A stretch of 64,000 nucleotides of DNA, taken from NCBI GenBank assembly GCA_023078685.1, contig JALGAS010000001.1, forward strand, positions 1,116,001 to 1,180,000, given 5' to 3'. The stretch's first letter is position 1. Each line of letters opens with the position of its first letter. This document shows positions 61,915 through 64,000 of the stretch, piece after piece. The notes below the pieces were generated by a model that was not told the origin of the DNA, searched no databases, and worked only from the letters and a program-made list of their open reading frames with translations. The position numbers were made by a program, and so were the translations under genes. This DNA comes from Neopestalotiopsis rosae. Taxonomy: Eukaryota > Ascomycota > Sordariomycetes > Amphisphaeriales > Sporocadaceae.

Positions 61915-63675
61915 GACTGCGACTCTTTTCTGATGTATCTGCTGGTGTATTGTTTGTAGTTGTGGTTGGTGCGTTGTGATTATTTATCTGTGCTGTGTGA
62001 GAGCTGATGGAGAGACAGACTGGACAACTTTGAAGGAGTTGCCATCCTCTTATATAACATGTCGTCCATGGCCAAACAGTAACTGTAAACTTTCACGATG
62101 TTCATGTCTCAGCACTGAACCGAATGTGAGCCTTTACCCTTTTGAGTAGACAAAGGACGATAATCACCATGTTGATAAACTCGAGCGAACAAAGACTTTG
62201 TCACTGATATGTATAGATTGTTTTGGTGTCATTACACCCTTGTATACAAGTCTGAATACATCATTCTTGCTAGTGTGCAGTCTTATTCGCTGCCCTGCGC
62301 AGCGACTCCAATGAACTCGGCATGGTAACCTGTACTGACGTGCGAAACTTTGAGCAGTGCCTGCTTTGGAGTGCGTTCTTGACATTTGGTACTTCTGTTC
62401 TCGATGCTATACCTACCATTGCCAACGCGATAAATATCTCGTGGGCTCTCTCATTTGATACCGTTCTATCCAAGTTCTACGCTCGCCATACCAAGGCGAA
62501 CGTCCTGGGATCAGTAAATAGGAATGGCACGCCATTTCTTGTAGCGTTGTTGGATGTCAGGCGGAAAGACGAGACTGAATAACGATGTGATAACTTCAGC
62601 CCCGAAGCTCGATTCGACAAGGCAGGTTTATAGCGCTTTCCCCATATCATTCCCAAATCGAGCCGAGGCTGACATCGCCGGTAGATTGAGATGAAGGCGT
62701 GAGGACAGGGGGCATATGACTAATCCATCTACTTGAATTATGCCAGCCCAGATCAGAGCGCGGTCCCGTTCTATGGTCAAGAAAATGTGCGTCATCTGGA
62801 GGTTGCTCGTGAACGAGTAGATTCTATAAGTCTTTTAACAAAGGTAGGTTCTGAAGGATAAAAGATTGCCAGCGGATAGTTGGCAGAAGCTCCCTTGCCT
62901 AGGGTTTCGTAGGCAATTGCAATGGAGCCTCTTCTCGTCAAGTAGTATATATATGTTGTTTGCCAACTCAGTACTCGGATCGAAAACGGCTGTCAAAACG
63001 CTGTGGCCGAATGCCTCTCCCCATTCCCAGTTCTAACCCCTTTCCATGGTAGGTTCACAAGACTTCTGTTTTACCATTCGCAAGGCACACCACATCAAAG
63101 GCGATGTAATGCGAAATAGCCGAGCACGGCGGTGGTGATTTGGCGAACCAATGTTAATGAATATCTGCTAATTGCTGGAAATGCGTGCATTCGCAGCGAT
63201 CTTCGTTCCTCTGGTAAGCGTTGACGATCGATCACGAGCCTTTGCGCAGTGTTGTAACACCATGCCTAAGGCTGCTCTAGGATGACGTGGCCAATTGTTT
63301 GGGAACAAATTCACAATGACCTAATTGGTCAGATTCATGCATAGGTAGTGCTTGATGCAAGTGCTGACACCAACTTTTCCTACCACTAGATTTGGACCTC
63401 GCTGTGTGGCTCAGTAATTTACTGTTCCATTAGGATCTTGAAAAACATACACAGCCCCGCTAGCCCAGGTATATCTAACAACACCTCAGCCCACATCGCT
63501 CAAGCTCTACAGGACAAACTAGGACTTCTTCTGAGCGCTTCGTTCGCGATTTTTTTATTCACCTGGAGACGTCAAGTAATGGATCCCGCGGAGGCTCTAT
63601 AACTCGACCGATAGAGCTCTATTCATAAAGCCATCGCGTAACAGATTTGTTCAGTTTTCCGCGCAACTGCCCATC
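61915..63675. other. Gap, about 1.8 kb, no gene accepted
   Basis: Divergent promoter region between the small membrane protein and the HET gene. A plus-strand frame at 62322-62582 has no domain and is not called. The last 200 bases are the probable HET gene promoter. Confidence 0.45.
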
Positions 63676-64000
63676 ATGCGACTTCTCCACGCTGACAGCC
63701 TCCAATTTGAGGAATTCTTTGAAAACTCCGTCCCGAAATACGCGATTCTATCACATCGTTGGGAAGAAGGCGAAGTGTCATACAAAGATGTTGAAAGAGC
63801 CATTCGAAAAGGTAGTGCTTACCTAGAGCGGATTGCAGATCGTCCTGGATGGGAAAAAATCAAAAGAACTGCCGAGCAAGCTTTGCGGGATGGCCTTGAG
63901 TATATATGGGTCGACACTTGTTGCATTGACAAAACAAGCAGCGCAGAACTTCAAGAATCAATCAACTCGATGTATCGATGGTATGAAAAGGCTACGATTT
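63676..64000 (+). CDS. HET domain protein, 5' part (cut by window end)
   Basis: The first 108 codons of a gene running off the right edge. The N-terminus MRLLHADSLQFEEFFENSVPKYAILSHRWEEGEVSYKDV and the segment DGLEYIWVDTCCIDKTSSAELQESINSMYRWYEKA are the classic start of a HET domain of the VIPLA/NACHT-type fungal proteins (HETs that begin with MRLL and often continue into ankyrin or STAND domains). No intron is seen in this part. It is unrelated in layout to the HET gene at 19.3 kb, where the domain begins only after about 100 residues. Downstream domains cannot be seen. Confidence 0.9.
   Translation, partial: MRLLHADSLQFEEFFENSVPKYAILSHRWEEGEVSYKDVERAIRKGSAYLERIADRPGWEKIKRTAEQALRDGLEYIWVDTCCIDKTSSAELQESINSMYRWYEKATI

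Overview
This window is nuclear DNA of a filamentous ascomycete (Pezizomycotina), probably a Sordariomycete and plausibly from the Hypocreales. The reasons are split genes with short introns (about 50-100 bases, GT..AG with CTAAC/CTGAC branch sites), fungal-only families (HET domain, fungal rhodopsin-like membrane protein, fungal ubiquitin-like ULD_2, alcohol acetyltransferase, large-subunit secreted catalase, SRA-YDG), an alternative NADH dehydrogenase with an EF-hand, and a typical set of fungal housekeeping genes. The species cannot be fixed from sequence alone. Exon borders were worked out by hand from splice signals, reading phase and family conservation; none is backed by transcripts.

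Layout. 0.1-7 kb (accessory): a four-cysteine small secreted protein, an UNC93-type membrane transporter (with a GC-AG intron), and a six-exon gene joining a helical N-terminus, a ubiquitin-like domain and C2H2 zinc fingers. 9-17.3 kb (housekeeping): ribose-5-phosphate isomerase, the Rab6-type GTPase Ypt6 (minus strand, also with a GC-AG intron), the 60S biogenesis factor Nop53 and the mitochondrial NADH dehydrogenase. 17.5-28.1 kb (mixed, all minus strand): a cyclase/kynurenine-formamidase-like enzyme, a 783-residue HET protein, a gene-poor gap, an ECM15/UPF0045 thiamine-binding-like protein, an unrecognised small protein and a GPI-anchored PI-PLC-X-like cell-surface protein. 30.7-40.5 kb (housekeeping): the Hsp90 co-chaperone Cdc37, a CCDC47-like ER protein, an SRA-YDG protein, a parvulin (Pin4) and 3-ketodihydrosphingosine reductase. 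41.5-45.2 kb: two adjacent accessory genes, each with one lesion. The fungal rhodopsin-like gene has an in-frame TAG at the end of exon 1, and the alcohol acetyltransferase has a frameshift at an A8 run. 45.8-50.8 kb: divergent ribosomal protein genes RPS12 and RPS22 share a promoter, followed by a GT90 glycosyltransferase. 52-60.7 kb: secreted catalase, a 4.4-kb gene-empty stretch upstream of it, and haspin kinase. 61.5-64 kb: a small multi-pass membrane protein and the start of a second HET protein cut by the window edge.

No operons or biosynthetic cluster are visible. The only evident gene-gene coordination is the RPS12/RPS22 pair: head to head about 0.77 kb apart, with a TTAGGGTT (Tbf1-type) box and a probable 5'UTR intron. 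I found no tRNA, rRNA, CRISPR or intact transposon. I do not see a clearly new multi-gene system. The best leads are the SRA-YDG gene, the ULD-zinc-finger architecture, the paired lesions at 41-45 kb and the gene-empty region upstream of the catalase.
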